A DNA stretch of 64,000 nt from Sphingomonas sp. ATCC 31555 (GCF_000282895.1 NZ_ALBQ01000042.1:62001-126000); one strand, 5' to 3'; counted from the stretch's first letter, positions 51,916 to 62,317 are shown. Numbers and translations: made by a program. Notes: generated from the letters alone by a model not told the origin.

Positions 51916-52758
51916 TCAGTTCGCGGGCGTGCGGCGGCGGAGCAGCGCCACGACCGTTGCGCCGGCGGCGAATACCGCCGCCCAGGGCAGCAGATAGATC
52001 GCCAGCGACAGCAGCGCCTGCATTCCCCAAACGAACGTAACCGCCGAGCCTTGCGCCGCCATGCCCAGCGCCGCGCCGACACTGGCACCCGATGCTGGTG
52101 CCGCGAGCGGTTGATAGCGAATGTCAACTTCCGCCATCGAAATCCGACCGCGCAGTTCGCCGAGCCAGGCGCGGGCCTTATCCAGTTCCTCCTGGGCTGC
52201 CGCGACGCTGCGTTCGGCATCGACCAGTTCGCTGACCGATCCTTTGCGCGTGCGCAGCATCTCCGTCAGCCGGGCAACCAGCACCTCGCGCTGGCGGATG
52301 CGGGCGGCGGTATCGCTCAGGTCCTTCGACACGTCTTCGCCGCTGACGTTGGTGGCTGGCGCCGTGCCACCCGCGGCCGCCACCTGTCGAGCGGCCTCGC
52401 CGGTAAAGTAAGTCGCGTCGGCGGTGGCCACGCGAAGCTTCAGCTGCGCTTCGCCGGCACCGTTGTTCTCGTCGCCGCGGGTAAGTGCAACCAGCTGGCA
52501 CCGCGCGGGCCCGAGCCCCTGGCAAAGGGCGTGATGCGATTCCTGCGTGGCGGCCAGGCGCGCTTCGGGCAGCTGGAAGCGCAGCGAATAGCGGTAGGCC
52601 AGTTGCGGGACAGCGATGCTGATCGCCTCAGCGCCGAGCGCTTCCGGCGCATGTTCGGCAACCGTCTCAGCTCCGCCTTGTCGGCCCGACGTGGCATCCT
52701 CCTTGGCAGAACAGGCCGCGAGCAGTGCCGCGGAACTCATGGCCAGAACCTTGCGCAT
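51916..52758 (-). CDS. DUF4349-family lipoprotein
   Basis: A 280-residue membrane-attached protein. The N-terminal signal peptide ends in a lipobox (LLAACS). A coiled-coil middle (RIRQREVLVARLTEMLRTRK, VSELVDAERSVAAAQEELDK) and a C-terminal transmembrane helix (LLSLAIYLLPWAAVFAAGAT) follow. This arrangement matches DUF4349 proteins. ATG 52758 has GGGAGGG upstream at usable distance. Function unknown; likely periplasmic sensing or scaffolding. Confidence 0.75.
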   Translation of the reverse strand: MRKVLAMSSAALLAACSAKEDATSGRQGGAETVAEHAPEALGAEAISIAVPQLAYRYSLRFQLPEARLAATQESHHALCQGLGPARCQLVALTRGDENNGAGEAQLKLRVATADATYFTGEAARQVAAAGGTAPATNVSGEDVSKDLSDTAARIRQREVLVARLTEMLRTRKGSVSELVDAERSVAAAQEELDKARAWLGELRGRISMAEVDIRYQPLAAPASGASVGAALGMAAQGSAVTFVWGMQALLSLAIYLLPWAAVFAAGATVVALLRRRTPAN

Positions 52759-52978
52759 CCTCATCCCTCCCTTGGTGATGCGCAAAATCCATCATCAAAC
52801 TAGGATATCGTCAAGACACATTCTTGCCACATGTGGGGCAAAAATTGGGCATTCCGCGCATTGTTTTCCGTAAGAAACTGTAACTGCAGGGAAGGTTAGT
52901 TCAGCACCGGGGTTGTTCGCCAAAGCCTGCGTCGATCTCGCCGCACCCGCTGTCGCCGAAACAATTAGCACGGATCAT

Positions 52979-53006
52979 AAGGGGAACGCCCTTGGCGTTT
53001 CCCCTT
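52979..53006 (+). other. Hairpin in the parC leader
   Basis: AAGGGGAACGCC (52979-52990) pairs with GGCGTTTCCCCTT (52994-53006) across CTT, with one bulged T. It lies 24 bases before the parC ATG and could act as a leader attenuator or as a terminator for upstream transcription. Confidence 0.45.
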
Positions 53007-53029
53007 CCGGCCTGCTATCCGGGATAGCG

Positions 53030-55270
53030 ATGAGCCTCGACACCGACGTTTCCGAACCTTCCGGCGCCTCCGATGTGCCCTTCGACAGCGCGCTTTCCGA
53101 GCGCTACCTGGTCTATGCGCTGTCGACGATCACCGCGCGCTCGCTTCCCGATGTCCGCGACGGGCTGAAGCCGGTCCACCGCCGGCTGCTCTGGGCGATG
53201 CGGCTGCTGCGGCTTGATCCGGCGAGCGGCTATAAGAAGTGCGCGCGTGTCGTGGGCGATGTGATCGGTAAGTATCACCCGCATGGCGACGCGTCGGTCT
53301 ATGACGCGATGGTGCGCTTGGCCCAGACGTTTGCGCTCCGCTATCCGCTGGTCGACGGGCAGGGCAATTTCGGCAATATCGACGGCGATAATGCCGCCGC
53401 CTACCGGTACACCGAGGCGCGGCTGACCCAGGTCGCGATAGACTTGATGGACGGGCTCGACGAGAATGCCGTCGATTTCCGCCCGACCTATAACGGCGAG
53501 GACGAGGAGCCGGAGCTGTTCCCCGGCCTGTTCCCGAACCTGCTCGCCAATGGCGCGGCCGGCATCGCAGTGGGCATGGCGACCAGCATCCCGCCGCACA
53601 ACGCCGCCGAGCTGATGCAGGCCGCCGTCGCGCTGATCGACAATCCGCAGGCCAACGTCCTCGACTATGTGAAGGGCCCGGACTTCCCGACCGGGGGTCT
53701 CGCGGTCGACAGCCCCGCCGCGATCGCCGAGGCCTATGCCACCGGCCGGGGCAGCTTTCGCGTGCGGGCGAAGATCGAGAAGGTGACCGAGAAGGGCGGC
53801 GGCTGGCACCTGATCGTCAGCGAGATCCCCTATGGCGTGCAGAAGGGTAAGTTGATCGAGGGCATCGCCGCGCTGGTCAACGACAAGAAGCTGCCGATCC
53901 TCGGCGACGTGCGCGACGAATCGGCGGAGGACATCCGCATCGTCCTCGAACCGCGCAGCCGCACCGTAGACGCCGACACGCTGATGGACAGCCTCTATCG
54001 CTTGTCTGACCTCGAAGTGCGGGTGCCGCTCAACCTCAACGTGCTCGACAAGAACCGTACGCCGCGGGTGATGAGCCTGGCCGAGGCGCTCGCCGGCTGG
54101 CTCGAGCACCAGTTCGTGGTGCTCCAGCGCAAGTCGCAGCACCGGCTGGAGAAGATCGCCGACCGGCTCGAGCTGCTGCGCGGCTATATCACCGCCTATC
54201 TCAACCTCGACCGGGTGATCGAGATCATCCGCACCGAGGACGAGCCCAAGCCGATCATGATGGCGGAGTTCAGCCTCACCGATCGCCAGGCCGAGGCGAT
54301 CCTCAACATGCGGCTGCGCAGCTTGCGCAAGCTGGAGGAGATGGAGCTCCGCCGCGAGCAGGAGAAGCTGGAGAAGGAACAGGCCGAGCTGGAGACGTTG
54401 CTCGGCTCGGAAGCCCGCCAGCGCACCTGGATGAAGCGCGCGCTCGGCAAGATGATCGCGCGCTACGGCCTGGATACCCCGCTCGGCGCCCGCCGCACCG
54501 CGATCGTCGAGATGGCGCCTGCCCGCGAGATCCCGCTGGAGGCGATGATCGAGCGCGAGCCGATCACCGTCATCCTCTCGCAGCGCGGATGGATCCGCGC
54601 GATGAAGGGTCATGTCGAGGATCTCGGCGGGGAGGCGCTGAAGTTCAAGGAAGGCGACGGGCCGTTCCTGGCCTTCCACGCCCAGACCACCGACAAGCTG
54701 CTGCTCGCCGCGGATAATGGCCGTTTCTACACGCTGGGGGCGGACAAGCTGCCCGGCGGCCGCGGCTTTGGCGAGCCAGTGCGGTTGTTGATCGATCTGG
54801 AGGCGGAACGGCAGATCGTCACGTTGCTGCCGGCGAGCACCGCGCCGAAACTATTGGTGGCTGCCAGCGACGGTCGCGGCTTCGTGGTCAGCGCGCAGGA
54901 AGTCATCGCCGAAACGCGCAAGGGCAAGCAGGTGGTCACGCCGCGGTCCGGTGCGCACCTGAAACTGGTGCGCCCGATCGGGCCGGACGACGATTTCGTC
55001 GCGGTGATCGGCGACAATCGCAAAATGCTGGTCTTTCCGCTGCCGGAAGTGGCGGAGATGACGCGCGGCCAGGGTGTGCAACTCCAGCGCTATCGCGACG
55101 GCGGACTTTCGGACGTGATCACCTTCCGCTTCGCGGATGGCTTGCGCTGGCGAATGGGGGGCGAGCAGGGGCGCTATCGATCGGAAGCGGATCTTACGCC
55201 ATGGCGCGCGGCTCGCGGCGCTGCGGGGCGGATGCCACCCACCGGATTTCCTCGCGACAATCGATTCTAA
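53030..55270 (+). CDS. parC: DNA topoisomerase IV subunit A (ParC)
   Basis: A 746-residue type IIA topoisomerase subunit. Catalytic Tyr is in [11 protein letters not shown], and the winged-helix region includes [20 protein letters not shown]. The C-terminal half carries beta-pinwheel repeats without a GyrA box (QRRGGKG absent), so ParC is favoured over GyrA. The start MSLDTDVSE is chosen; the 39 in-frame codons ahead cross the leader hairpin. In the quinolone region, [11 protein letters not shown] has Ala at the position of Ser80/83, as in many alphaproteobacterial ParC. It decatenates replicated chromosomes. Confidence 0.93.
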   Translation: MSLDTDVSEPSGASDVPFDSALSERYLVYALSTITARSLPDVRDGLKPVHRRLLWAMRLLRLDPASGYKKCARVVGDVIGKYHPHGDASVYDAMVRLAQTFALRYPLVDGQGNFGNIDGDNAAAYRYTEARLTQVAIDLMDGLDENAVDFRPTYNGEDEEPELFPGLFPNLLANGAAGIAVGMATSIPPHNAAELMQAAVALIDNPQANVLDYVKGPDFPTGGLAVDSPAAIAEAYATGRGSFRVRAKIEKVTEKGGGWHLIVSEIPYGVQKGKLIEGIAALVNDKKLPILGDVRDESAEDIRIVLEPRSRTVDADTLMDSLYRLSDLEVRVPLNLNVLDKNRTPRVMSLAEALAGWLEHQFVVLQRKSQHRLEKIADRLELLRGYITAYLNLDRVIEIIRTEDEPKPIMMAEFSLTDRQAEAILNMRLRSLRKLEEMELRREQEKLEKEQAELETLLGSEARQRTWMKRALGKMIARYGLDTPLGARRTAIVEMAPAREIPLEAMIEREPITVILSQRGWIRAMKGHVEDLGGEALKFKEGDGPFLAFHAQTTDKLLLAADNGRFYTLGADKLPGGRGFGEPVRLLIDLEAERQIVTLLPASTAPKLLVAASDGRGFVVSAQEVIAETRKGKQVVTPRSGAHLKLVRPIGPDDDFVAVIGDNRKMLVFPLPEVAEMTRGQGVQLQRYRDGGLSDVITFRFADGLRWRMGGEQGRYRSEADLTPWRAARGAAGRMPPTGFPRDNRF

Positions 55271-55370
55271 TTCGTTCGAATCACAATTGATCCGCAAGGG
55301 TTTCAGAGCGCCTTAACTGTTTCCACGTAGACAGCGGGCGATGGCGTTCCGAAGAGTCAGGGCTCTAAAC

Positions 55371-57050
55371 ATGCGCACCGTGGAGCCCGCTCCGCGGATC
55401 AAGGAACGTAATCCCGCGCAGCTGTCGGACGCGGGTGCGCTGATCGAGCTGCTCCCGGTGCCTGCCGCGGTGCTCGAATGGACGGAAGACGGCGTTGTCC
55501 TGATCGCGGCCAACGGTCCGTTTCGCCTCGCCGGCCTCGGCACGACTGCGGCCGAATCGCCGGTAATCCGGCTGCTGGGAGGCAGGATTGGCAGCTTCCT
55601 GGAATCGGAGGCGACGCAGGAGGAAATCGCCTGGCGCTTCGGTGACGAGGTGGACAGCCGCCATTTCCGCGTTCTGTTGGCGCGGCGCGAGAAGACGGTG
55701 CGACAATGCCTGATCACGCTCGTTGACCACACGTCCGAGCTACGCACCGAACAGAGCCTCCGCCGCGAAATGGCGACGGACAGCCTGACAGGTCTGCCGA
55801 ACCGGGCCGGTTTCTCGGACGATCTGGAAGAACGTATTTGTCCCAGCGAAGCGGCCGGCCACGCGGTGCTGGTAATCAATCTCGATCGTTTCAGCCGCGT
55901 CAATGCCTGCATGGGCGCGCTGGCCGGCGACGAACTGCTCATCTCCGTCGCCCGCCGGCTGAAAGGCGCGCTGCGCGGCCACGATACGCTCGCTCGGATC
56001 GGGGGTGACGAGTTCGGGGTTTTGATGTCTCTCGATCAGGGGGCGGGCGACGCGGCCCATGTCGCGAAGCGCATCCATGCCGCCTTCACCAATCCGTTTC
56101 GCCTCTCCAGCTTCGAAATCCGCATCGATTGCTCGATCGGGATCGCACTCGGTTCGGATATCGATGGCGATGCCGAAGATCTGATCCGCAACGCCCAGTT
56201 CGCCGTGCGGCGCGCCAAGAAGAGCGGCCGAACCGAAATCTATCACACGCGCGCGCTCGATCTGGCGCGCGAACAGTTCGCGATCGAGACCGAGCTTCGC
56301 CGCGCCATTGAAAATGGCTGCATGACGCTGAACTTCCAGCCGATCTGTGACCTTGCGAGTGGCAAGATCACCTCGTTCGAAGCGCTGGCGCGCTGGACGA
56401 CGGAGGAGGGCGTGGCGATTTCGCCCAATGCCTTCATCCCCGTGGCGGAGGAATCGGGGCTGATCGTGCCGCTCGGCCGCTGGGCGATGGACGAGGCCGC
56501 GCGGACGCTGGCCGAATGGGATGCGCGCGCGGGCGGCAATTGTGGCGTCAAAGTCGCAGTGAACCTTTCGGCCATTCAGCTGCAGCGCGACCATATCGGC
56601 GCGTTGGTGAAGGCGGCGATCGATCGGCATGGCGTGCCGGGATCGCGCTTCACCCTGGAACTGACCGAAAGCGCGATCGTCACCGATCCGGATCGCATCG
56701 CGCGAACGATGGGCGCGCTCAAGGAACTGGGCACGACGCTCGCGATGGACGATTTCGGCACCGGCTATTCCAACCTTGCCTATCTGCAAAAGCTGCCGAT
56801 CGACGTTCTGAAGATCGATCGCAGCTTCGTCACCGGCATGCTGGCCGATCGCGACAAGATCGCCATCATTCGCGCGATCCTCAGCCTGGCGCTCGCGCTG
56901 GGCATGCAGACGACGGCGGAGGGCATCGAGAGCATCGAGCTGGCGCAGACGCTGGCCGCGCTAGGATGCACCTTTGGCCAGGGCTATCACTATGCCCGGC
57001 CGCTGCCCGGCGACGAAGCCTTTGCCTTGATCGGTGCGCGCAACGCCTGA
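55371..57050 (+). CDS. GGDEF-EAL cyclic-di-GMP protein
   Basis: A ~559-residue cytoplasmic protein. A PAS-like N-terminal region (LIELLPVPAAVLEWTEDGVV, about 20-125) is followed by GGDEF and EAL domains. The diguanylate cyclase motif is RIGGDEFGVL with its metal residues. The phosphodiesterase motif is SFEALARW with LELTES, MDDFGTGYSNL and TTAEGIES. Both active sites look intact, so it may make or break c-di-GMP depending on the sensor. The start is uncertain; ATG 55341 is possible. The end overlaps the convergent cca gene by 61 bp. Confidence 0.85.
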   Translation: MRTVEPAPRIKERNPAQLSDAGALIELLPVPAAVLEWTEDGVVLIAANGPFRLAGLGTTAAESPVIRLLGGRIGSFLESEATQEEIAWRFGDEVDSRHFRVLLARREKTVRQCLITLVDHTSELRTEQSLRREMATDSLTGLPNRAGFSDDLEERICPSEAAGHAVLVINLDRFSRVNACMGALAGDELLISVARRLKGALRGHDTLARIGGDEFGVLMSLDQGAGDAAHVAKRIHAAFTNPFRLSSFEIRIDCSIGIALGSDIDGDAEDLIRNAQFAVRRAKKSGRTEIYHTRALDLAREQFAIETELRRAIENGCMTLNFQPICDLASGKITSFEALARWTTEEGVAISPNAFIPVAEESGLIVPLGRWAMDEAARTLAEWDARAGGNCGVKVAVNLSAIQLQRDHIGALVKAAIDRHGVPGSRFTLELTESAIVTDPDRIARTMGALKELGTTLAMDDFGTGYSNLAYLQKLPIDVLKIDRSFVTGMLADRDKIAIIRAILSLALALGMQTTAEGIESIELAQTLAALGCTFGQGYHYARPLPGDEAFALIGARNA

Positions 57051-58237
57051 TCGACGACGCTGTCGGCGAGCGCGGCGACCCGGTCGGCGGGCGGGAAGCC
57101 TTCGGCGATCCAGCGATCCTCGACCGCGCGCAGCGCCCGTGCGACGTCCGGCCCCTTGGCGAGGCCGCGTTCCACCAGCGCACCGCCGGTGAGAGGCAGG
57201 CGAGGAATGTCCCACTCCCGAAGCTGGCTCCACGCATGCGGCAGCACTGCCGGGTCGGAGAGCGCGAGCAGCACGCGGTCTTCGGCTGTCTCGCGGCCCA
57301 GGCGATAGGCGAGCCCGCGCGGGTCTTCGACACCGGCAGTATCGGTCGCGAGCACAAGCCGCTTGCGCTGCGCGTTGGACAGCTTGAGCCGGGCACCGAT
57401 CGCCTCCGCCGTTCCGCTGTCGGCAGGCAGCAGCGCAGCCAGCCGGCGGATCGGATCGGGGGCCGCGCCTACCATTGCCTCCCGTGCAGCGAGTGCTGCC
57501 AGGGACGTTTCGGAGGTAATTTCAGGTAGCACCGGGAGGAGGATGCCGCGATCCAGCATGATCCGTACGACGCGCACAGCGTCGCGTGCGATCAACAGCT
57601 TCAGCAATTCGTCGCGGATACGCTCGCGGCTGAGCGCCATCAGGTCGCGCGCACGCGCGGTGCATGCGTCCAGCCCTTCGGCATCGGGCGTGTCGCCGAA
57701 GCGCGCGAGGAAGCGGAAGAAGCGCAGGATGCGGAGATGGTCTTCCGCGATGCGCCGGATCGGATCGCCGATGAAGCGCACGCGCCGTGCCGCCAGATCC
57801 TCCAGCCCTCCGAAATAATCGAACAGGCGGCCCGTGGCGGGATCAGCGTAGAGCGCGTTGATCGTAAAATCGCGGCGGGCGGCGTCTTCGCGCCAATCTT
57901 CGGTGAAGGCGACGGTTGCCCGGCGCCCATCGGTGGAGACGTCCCGCCGCAGCGTCGTCACTTCGACCGGGCCGCTGTCGAGCACCGCCGTGATCGTTCC
58001 ATGGTCGATTCCGGTCGGCACGGCGCGAATGCCCGCTGTGCTCAAGCGATCCAGAACCGCTTGCGGCGTAAGCATGGTGGCGACATCGAGATCGGCGACG
58101 GGGGTGCCGATCAATGCGTCTCGCACGGCGCCGCCCACGAACCTGCTGAGCCCCTCTTCGGCGCCCAGCACGGTGGTAAGCGAATCAAGGCCCGGGCGAT
58201 TGCGCCAGTCGACATCGGGAAGAATCAGATCGGCCAT
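56990..58237 (-). CDS. cca: CCA tRNA nucleotidyltransferase
   Basis: A 415-residue enzyme of the class II nucleotidyltransferase fold. VGGAVRDALIGTPVADLDVA is the catalytic motif, followed by ARRDFTINALYADPATGRLF and EDHLRILRFFRFLARFG. It adds or repairs the tRNA 3' CCA end. ATG 58237 overlaps the nudix stop. It is the last gene of a DUF1285-nudix-cca string. Confidence 0.9.
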   Translation of the reverse strand: MADLILPDVDWRNRPGLDSLTTVLGAEEGLSRFVGGAVRDALIGTPVADLDVATMLTPQAVLDRLSTAGIRAVPTGIDHGTITAVLDSGPVEVTTLRRDVSTDGRRATVAFTEDWREDAARRDFTINALYADPATGRLFDYFGGLEDLAARRVRFIGDPIRRIAEDHLRILRFFRFLARFGDTPDAEGLDACTARARDLMALSRERIRDELLKLLIARDAVRVVRIMLDRGILLPVLPEITSETSLAALAAREAMVGAAPDPIRRLAALLPADSGTAEAIGARLKLSNAQRKRLVLATDTAGVEDPRGLAYRLGRETAEDRVLLALSDPAVLPHAWSQLREWDIPRLPLTGGALVERGLAKGPDVARALRAVEDRWIAEGFPPADRVAALADSVVDQALRAPIKAKASSPGSGRA

Positions 58238-58821
58238 TGCATCCGTCGGGAAAGGTTGATGATCATTGCAGCAGTGGCACCCCATATCCGCCGCTGCTGC
58301 CACTGGATTTCATAATAGTGCCGCTGCTGGCCCTGATAGACTGCGTGCTTTTCCGCATGGTTGGCCGCGTCCAGCAAAAAACCGAGCGGAACTTCGAACA
58401 CATCGGCCACTTCGGCTTCGGAAGCAACGAGGACGAGATCGGCAGGGACAACCCCGATCACCGGCGTCACGTCGAAGCCGGTTACCGTGCGATATCGATC
58501 GGCGGTGCCCACCACCTCCACGTGCCGGCGGGGCAGGGCGATTTCCTCCTCGGCTTCGCGAAGCGCGGCTTCGATCGCGTCGCGATCGCCCGCATCGATC
58601 CGGCCGCCGGGAAAGGCGATCTGCCCGGCATGCCGGCGCAATTGCGCATTGCGCTGGGTAAGGATGACGCCCGGCTCGGCGCTGTCGGTGACCGCGACCA
58701 GCACTGCGGCCGCGCTGGGCGCCTGGGCTGGATCGACAAAGGCGAGGTCGCCCGGCAGCAGCGGGACCGCAGGCTGGGGGGCCTGCGCCAGGGCAGTGCG
58801 CAGCCGCGCCGCCAGTTTCAC
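58225..58821 (-). CDS. NUDIX hydrolase, CoA pyrophosphatase-like
   Basis: A 198-residue Nudix protein. The Nudix box reads GGRIDAGDRDAIEAALREAE then EEI. RNAQLRRHAGQIAFPGG just before it matches the CoA pyrophosphatase (NudL) subfamily. It probably hydrolyses CoA or related dinucleotides. The start overlaps the DUF1285 stop, and the stop overlaps the cca start. Confidence 0.88.
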   Translation of the reverse strand: MKLAARLRTALAQAPQPAVPLLPGDLAFVDPAQAPSAAAVLVAVTDSAEPGVILTQRNAQLRRHAGQIAFPGGRIDAGDRDAIEAALREAEEEIALPRRHVEVVGTADRYRTVTGFDVTPVIGVVPADLVLVASEAEVADVFEVPLGFLLDAANHAEKHAVYQGQQRHYYEIQWQQRRIWGATAAMIINLSRRMQWPI

Positions 58822-59384
58822 GCTGCGGGCTCCAGGCCGAAGAACGCGCCGTCGCTCCAGACTCCCGGAGGCGAGGAGCCGTTGTCGAGCGCGAGCTGCG
58901 CCAGCTCATAGTAAAGTGCGCGGGAGATCAGCGCATCCAGCCCCTTGCGGACCTGCACATAAGGGTGTGGCCCGTCTTCATGGGTTTCCATTCGTAGCGG
59001 ATGGTTCGGGCCTGCCACCACGACATCGTCCGTATTGAGCCGGAAGGCGAGGCGGCCGTCGCTGCCGGTGCCGTCGATCTTCAGCTCGACGGCGACGAAC
59101 GGCGCATCCTCTACGGCGATGTCCAGCTTTTCGACCGGCGTGACGAGAACGAAGCGACCGTCCGGCTCCCGCCGCAAAATCGTCGAGAACAGGCGAACCA
59201 TCGCCGGGCGTTGGATCGGCCCGCCCTGATGATACCAGGTGCCGTCGCGGGCGATACGCATCTCGCTGTCGCCGCAATGGGCTGGATTCCAGCTCTCGAC
59301 CGGGGGCAGGCGGTTTTCCGCGGCGGCCCTTGCGATTTCGGCGAGGGACAGATCGGAGAAACCGGGGGGCGGGGGGCTAGGCAT
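58818..59384 (-). CDS. DUF1285 family protein
   Basis: A 188-residue protein matching DUF1285 by the phrases VESWNPAHCGDSEMRIARDG, TWYHQGGPIQRPAMVRLFST and LVTPVEKLDIAVEDAPFVAV. The family is widespread in alphaproteobacteria and of unknown function. It is translationally coupled to the nudix and cca genes. Confidence 0.88.
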   Translation of the reverse strand: MPSPPPPGFSDLSLAEIARAAAENRLPPVESWNPAHCGDSEMRIARDGTWYHQGGPIQRPAMVRLFSTILRREPDGRFVLVTPVEKLDIAVEDAPFVAVELKIDGTGSDGRLAFRLNTDDVVVAGPNHPLRMETHEDGPHPYVQVRKGLDALISRALYYELAQLALDNGSSPPGVWSDGAFFGLEPAA

Positions 59385-59442
59385 GGCGTTCCCTTAACGT
59401 GCGCCGGCCCGCTTTGTCGAAGGCGTCGGTTCGCCGGTGCGA

Positions 59443-59964
59443 TCAGGCGGCCTCGCGCAGGCGCGGTACGAGTGTGCCTGCGCAGTTGGGCACGGCGGGC
59501 CCACGTGCCAAGAGCCGCCGCGGCTCGAACGGGCCAGGCATACGCCACCGCCCGGTGCGACTCGAATCGAATCCGAAGAAGCGGCCATAATATTCGGGAT
59601 CGCCTATCAGCATCAGCGCCTCTGCTCCGGGCAAGGCACTCGCATCCGCGGCGTCGAGCATATGGTGCATCAGCTTGCGCCCGATCCCAGCCTGCTGGTG
59701 CGCCGGTTCGACCGCCACGGGGCCGACCATGACCAGCGGCACCAGCGGGCCGGTGTCACTCGCCAGCGCGACGGGCCAGCTCTGGATCGATCCGATGAGC
59801 CGGGCCTCTTCGTCCAGCGCGGCGAAGCTGAGCGGCGAAATAGGCATGGTTCCGCGGCGGACGCGATAGGCCGTGCGCAGGTGGCGATCCGCCCCGAACG
59901 CTCGATCGAGCAACGCCTCAACGCCACCCGAGTCGATCGAATCGAGTGAAACCAGTCGTGTCAC
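59443..59964 (-). CDS. GNAT-family N-acetyltransferase
   Basis: A 173-residue GNAT enzyme. The acetyl-CoA loop is in AVEPAHQQAGIGRKLMHHML, preceded by strand LVPLVMVGPVAV. EYYGRFFGFDSSRTGRW is typical of the YhbS-like subgroup. GTG 59964 has GGAAGAG just upstream. The substrate is unknown. Confidence 0.82.
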   Translation of the reverse strand: MTRLVSLDSIDSGGVEALLDRAFGADRHLRTAYRVRRGTMPISPLSFAALDEEARLIGSIQSWPVALASDTGPLVPLVMVGPVAVEPAHQQAGIGRKLMHHMLDAADASALPGAEALMLIGDPEYYGRFFGFDSSRTGRWRMPGPFEPRRLLARGPAVPNCAGTLVPRLREAA

Positions 59965-60101
59965 ATCTCTTCCTTCGCCGCGCCCCGGCCCCTTTTGCCG
60001 AAGGGCGCGCGCTTTACTGCCACGGCGTGGAAGCGCAAGCGCGAATCGTGCACGGCCATGTGCAGCAAACGCACAGGCTTTCGAACGAGCCGCCATCTGC
60101 T

Positions 60102-60509
60102 ATGGCGCCCGCCTCATTCCCGCGAAAGGCCATTTGCTTGCCCGACCTATTGCAGCTTCAGGTGCACGATCTCCAGGTGGAACTGCTGACCGGCGTCTAT
60201 TCCGAAGAGACGCACCTGCCGCAGCCACTGCGCATCTCGGTGACCGTCGACCTCGATATTCCCGAGCGATTCGCGCCGGATACCCCGCTCGGTGCGTCAA
60301 AGAGCTACATGGACCTGAAGCATGCGGCAACCGACGCGCTGCCGAAAGACGTGCACTTCACGCTGATCGAGGCCGTGGCCGAACATATTTGCGAGACGCT
60401 GTTCGTCTCCGATTCGCGGGTGCGCCGGGTGGAAGTGCGCATCGTGAAGCTCGCCATTGCCGAGCGGGACGAATCAATCGGAATCACGCTGGTTCGAGAC
60501 CGCCGCTGA
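60102..60509 (+). CDS. folB: Dihydroneopterin aldolase (FolB)
   Basis: A 135-residue enzyme matching the FolB fold: LQVHDLQVELLTGVYSEETH at the start, VTVDLDIPERFAPDTPLGAS, YMDLKHAATDAL and FTLIEAVAEHICETLF with the catalytic Glu. The family has about 120 residues. The start is uncertain: ATG 60102 gives normal length, while in-frame codons to 59946 read antisense to the acetyltransferase promoter. It is divergent from the GNAT gene. It acts in folate biosynthesis. Confidence 0.8.
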   Translation: MAPASFPRKAICLPDLLQLQVHDLQVELLTGVYSEETHLPQPLRISVTVDLDIPERFAPDTPLGASKSYMDLKHAATDALPKDVHFTLIEAVAEHICETLFVSDSRVRRVEVRIVKLAIAERDESIGITLVRDRR

Positions 60510-60541
60510 CCCGGTGATCGGCGACGGCGCTGGACGCACGT

Positions 60542-61378
60542 TCAGGTGCAGGGCCCCAGATCGCGCAGCACCAGCTGATAATCTTCGCGCGCGGCTTCGG
60601 CGTTCTGCGGCGATTCGGCATTCAGCGCATCCGCGGGAAGCGATTTCGGCAGACCGCATGCTAGCCGGAACCACAGCAGCGTATCGCGCTTCGGCGCACC
60701 GGCGCTTTCGTCGACAATGTCGCCCAGAGATACAGACCAGCGCGTCTGTTCGCCCGGGCGCCGCAGGATCTGCAGCGAAATCGGCGCGCCGCTGCCGGTC
60801 TTCAGGAAGATCTGCGTTTCCCCCTCGCCGGGAAGTGCACCAGGCACGTGAAAGGCGTTGCCGATGCCGGTGATCGCCGGCGCAGCATTCGCCGCAAGAA
60901 GATCGCGGGTGATGCGGCGGGTGAGGGCGTCGAGTTCCGGGGACCAGGCGAACTGGCTGTCGATCCCGGTCAGCTGAACCTCACCGCCTTTACCGGCCAC
61001 CGGGCGAGCGAATAGCAGGACCCGCTGCTTCTTCAACTTGGGAACCTTGCCACGGGCATCGAGCGGCACGTCGGCGATATAGGAAATCTGTGCCGAAAGG
61101 GGACTCGATCCGCGAATCAGCGCGAGAACATCGGCCTCGACGTAGAGGCGAACGCGCCCTGAGGTTAACGGCGCGCCAGAAATTTCCTTGATGCGGATTA
61201 AGTCGCGAATGCGCGCATCGATCACCAGCGGCGCGCCGGTGATGGCGGTGGCCACAGTGGCGTAACTGGGTAGGACAGTTTGCGCTTCGGCGCGGTTTTG
61301 CGTGGTTTGCGGCGCGGTTTGCGCAACCGCCGACGATGCTGCAACGCAACAAAACAGCAGGGGCAGGGCATGTTTCAT
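60542..61378 (-). CDS. Secreted protein of unknown function
   Basis: A 278-residue protein with a signal peptide (MKHALPLLFCCVAASSAVAQ). A beta-rich middle contains APLVIDARIRDLIRIKEISG and RVLLFARPVAGKGGEVQLTG. A WFRLACGLP segment near the end has a Cys that may pair with the terminal Cys. It is conserved-looking but I do not recognise its family. Likely periplasmic. Confidence 0.65.
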   Translation of the reverse strand: MKHALPLLFCCVAASSAVAQTAPQTTQNRAEAQTVLPSYATVATAITGAPLVIDARIRDLIRIKEISGAPLTSGRVRLYVEADVLALIRGSSPLSAQISYIADVPLDARGKVPKLKKQRVLLFARPVAGKGGEVQLTGIDSQFAWSPELDALTRRITRDLLAANAAPAITGIGNAFHVPGALPGEGETQIFLKTGSGAPISLQILRRPGEQTRWSVSLGDIVDESAGAPKRDTLLWFRLACGLPKSLPADALNAESPQNAEAAREDYQLVLRDLGPCT

Positions 61379-61605
61379 TCCGCCTCCGCTAGCCGATTGT
61401 GCCGATCTTATACAGAAATAATTCTGCCATGCGCGCATTGTACGACCAATTCGTCCGACAAAGAGTTTGCGTCGTCCGTATGGCCACGATACAGACTTGG
61501 TGCTCTCGCCATCAGGGGCGCAGTGTGACCCGGGGTGAGCGGACTTGTGCGCGGCAGCCAGCCGGCCAGGGTCGCAAGCAGGATTAGAGGGAGTGACGTT
61601 GCCGA

Positions 61606-62280
61606 ATGGCTTACGCTGACCGGAATGTAAGTGGCAGTCGTGTGGTCGCGATCGTTATCGTCGCGATCATTGTGGCTGGCATGGGTTATGCCTTCGTCAC
61701 AGGTCTGGCATACCAATATATCAAGAAGAAGGCGGAAGAGCTGAAGACCTTCGAGGTCGAAGAGCCGCCGCCCCCGCCGGAGGAAATTCCGCCGCCGCCG
61801 CCGCCGCCGGACACGCCGGTGCCGCCGCCCCCGACGCAAGTCGTGGTGCCGCCGGCCATCGTGCAGACGGTTGCGCCTGCGCCGCCGGTAGCCACCACCA
61901 ACATCATCCCGCCGCCGCCGCCGATTTCGCCGCCGGCGCCGCCAGCGCCACCGGCTCCGCCGGCTCCGCCAGCGCCGCCGCGCATCGCGAAGGGGCTCAA
62001 GCCGCGCACGCCTCCGGGCTCGTGGGTGACGAACGACGACTATCCTGCCGCGGCGCAGCGTTCGGGTGATGAAGGTACGGTTGGTTTCCGCCTCGACGTG
62101 GACGCTTCGGGCAAGGTTGCGAATTGCTCGATCACGTCGTCGAGCGGCTCGTCGTTGCTCGACAGCACGGCGTGCAATCTGCTGCGGCGCCGTGCGCGCT
62201 TCACGCCTGCCGAAGACGCGGACGGGAACAAGATTCCCGCACCGTATCTAGGCCGGTTCACGTGGCGGCTTGAAAAGTAA
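61606..62280 (+). CDS. tonB: Energy transducer TonB
   Basis: A 224-residue TonB. The N-terminal transmembrane helix (VAIVIVAIIVAGMGYAFV) is followed by a Pro-rich spacer (about 50-127) with runs of Pro and PAP repeats, then the TonB C-terminal domain (YPAAAQRSGDEGTVGFRLDV, ACNLLRRRARFTPA). It transfers proton-motive energy to outer-membrane receptors. It is followed by exbB and two exbD genes. Confidence 0.9.
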   Translation: MAYADRNVSGSRVVAIVIVAIIVAGMGYAFVTGLAYQYIKKKAEELKTFEVEEPPPPPEEIPPPPPPPDTPVPPPPTQVVVPPAIVQTVAPAPPVATTNIIPPPPPISPPAPPAPPAPPAPPAPPRIAKGLKPRTPPGSWVTNDDYPAAAQRSGDEGTVGFRLDVDASGKVANCSITSSSGSSLLDSTACNLLRRRARFTPAEDADGNKIPAPYLGRFTWRLEK

Positions 62281-62291
62281 CTCTCCGGTTT

Positions 62292-62317
62292 CCGGTCCGC
62301 CGGGCGAGGCGGACCGG
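62292..62317. other. Intercistronic hairpin between tonB and exbB
   Basis: CCGGTCCGCC and GGCGGACCGG form a perfect 10-bp stem around a 6-base loop, 11 bases after the tonB stop. It may partially terminate transcription or protect the mRNA end. Confidence 0.6.

Noticed and set aside
53015..54679. 554-residue open frame antisense to parC
   Set aside because: It mirrors the codon pattern of parC on the other strand. High GC gives long antisense frames; no motif or start site supports it.
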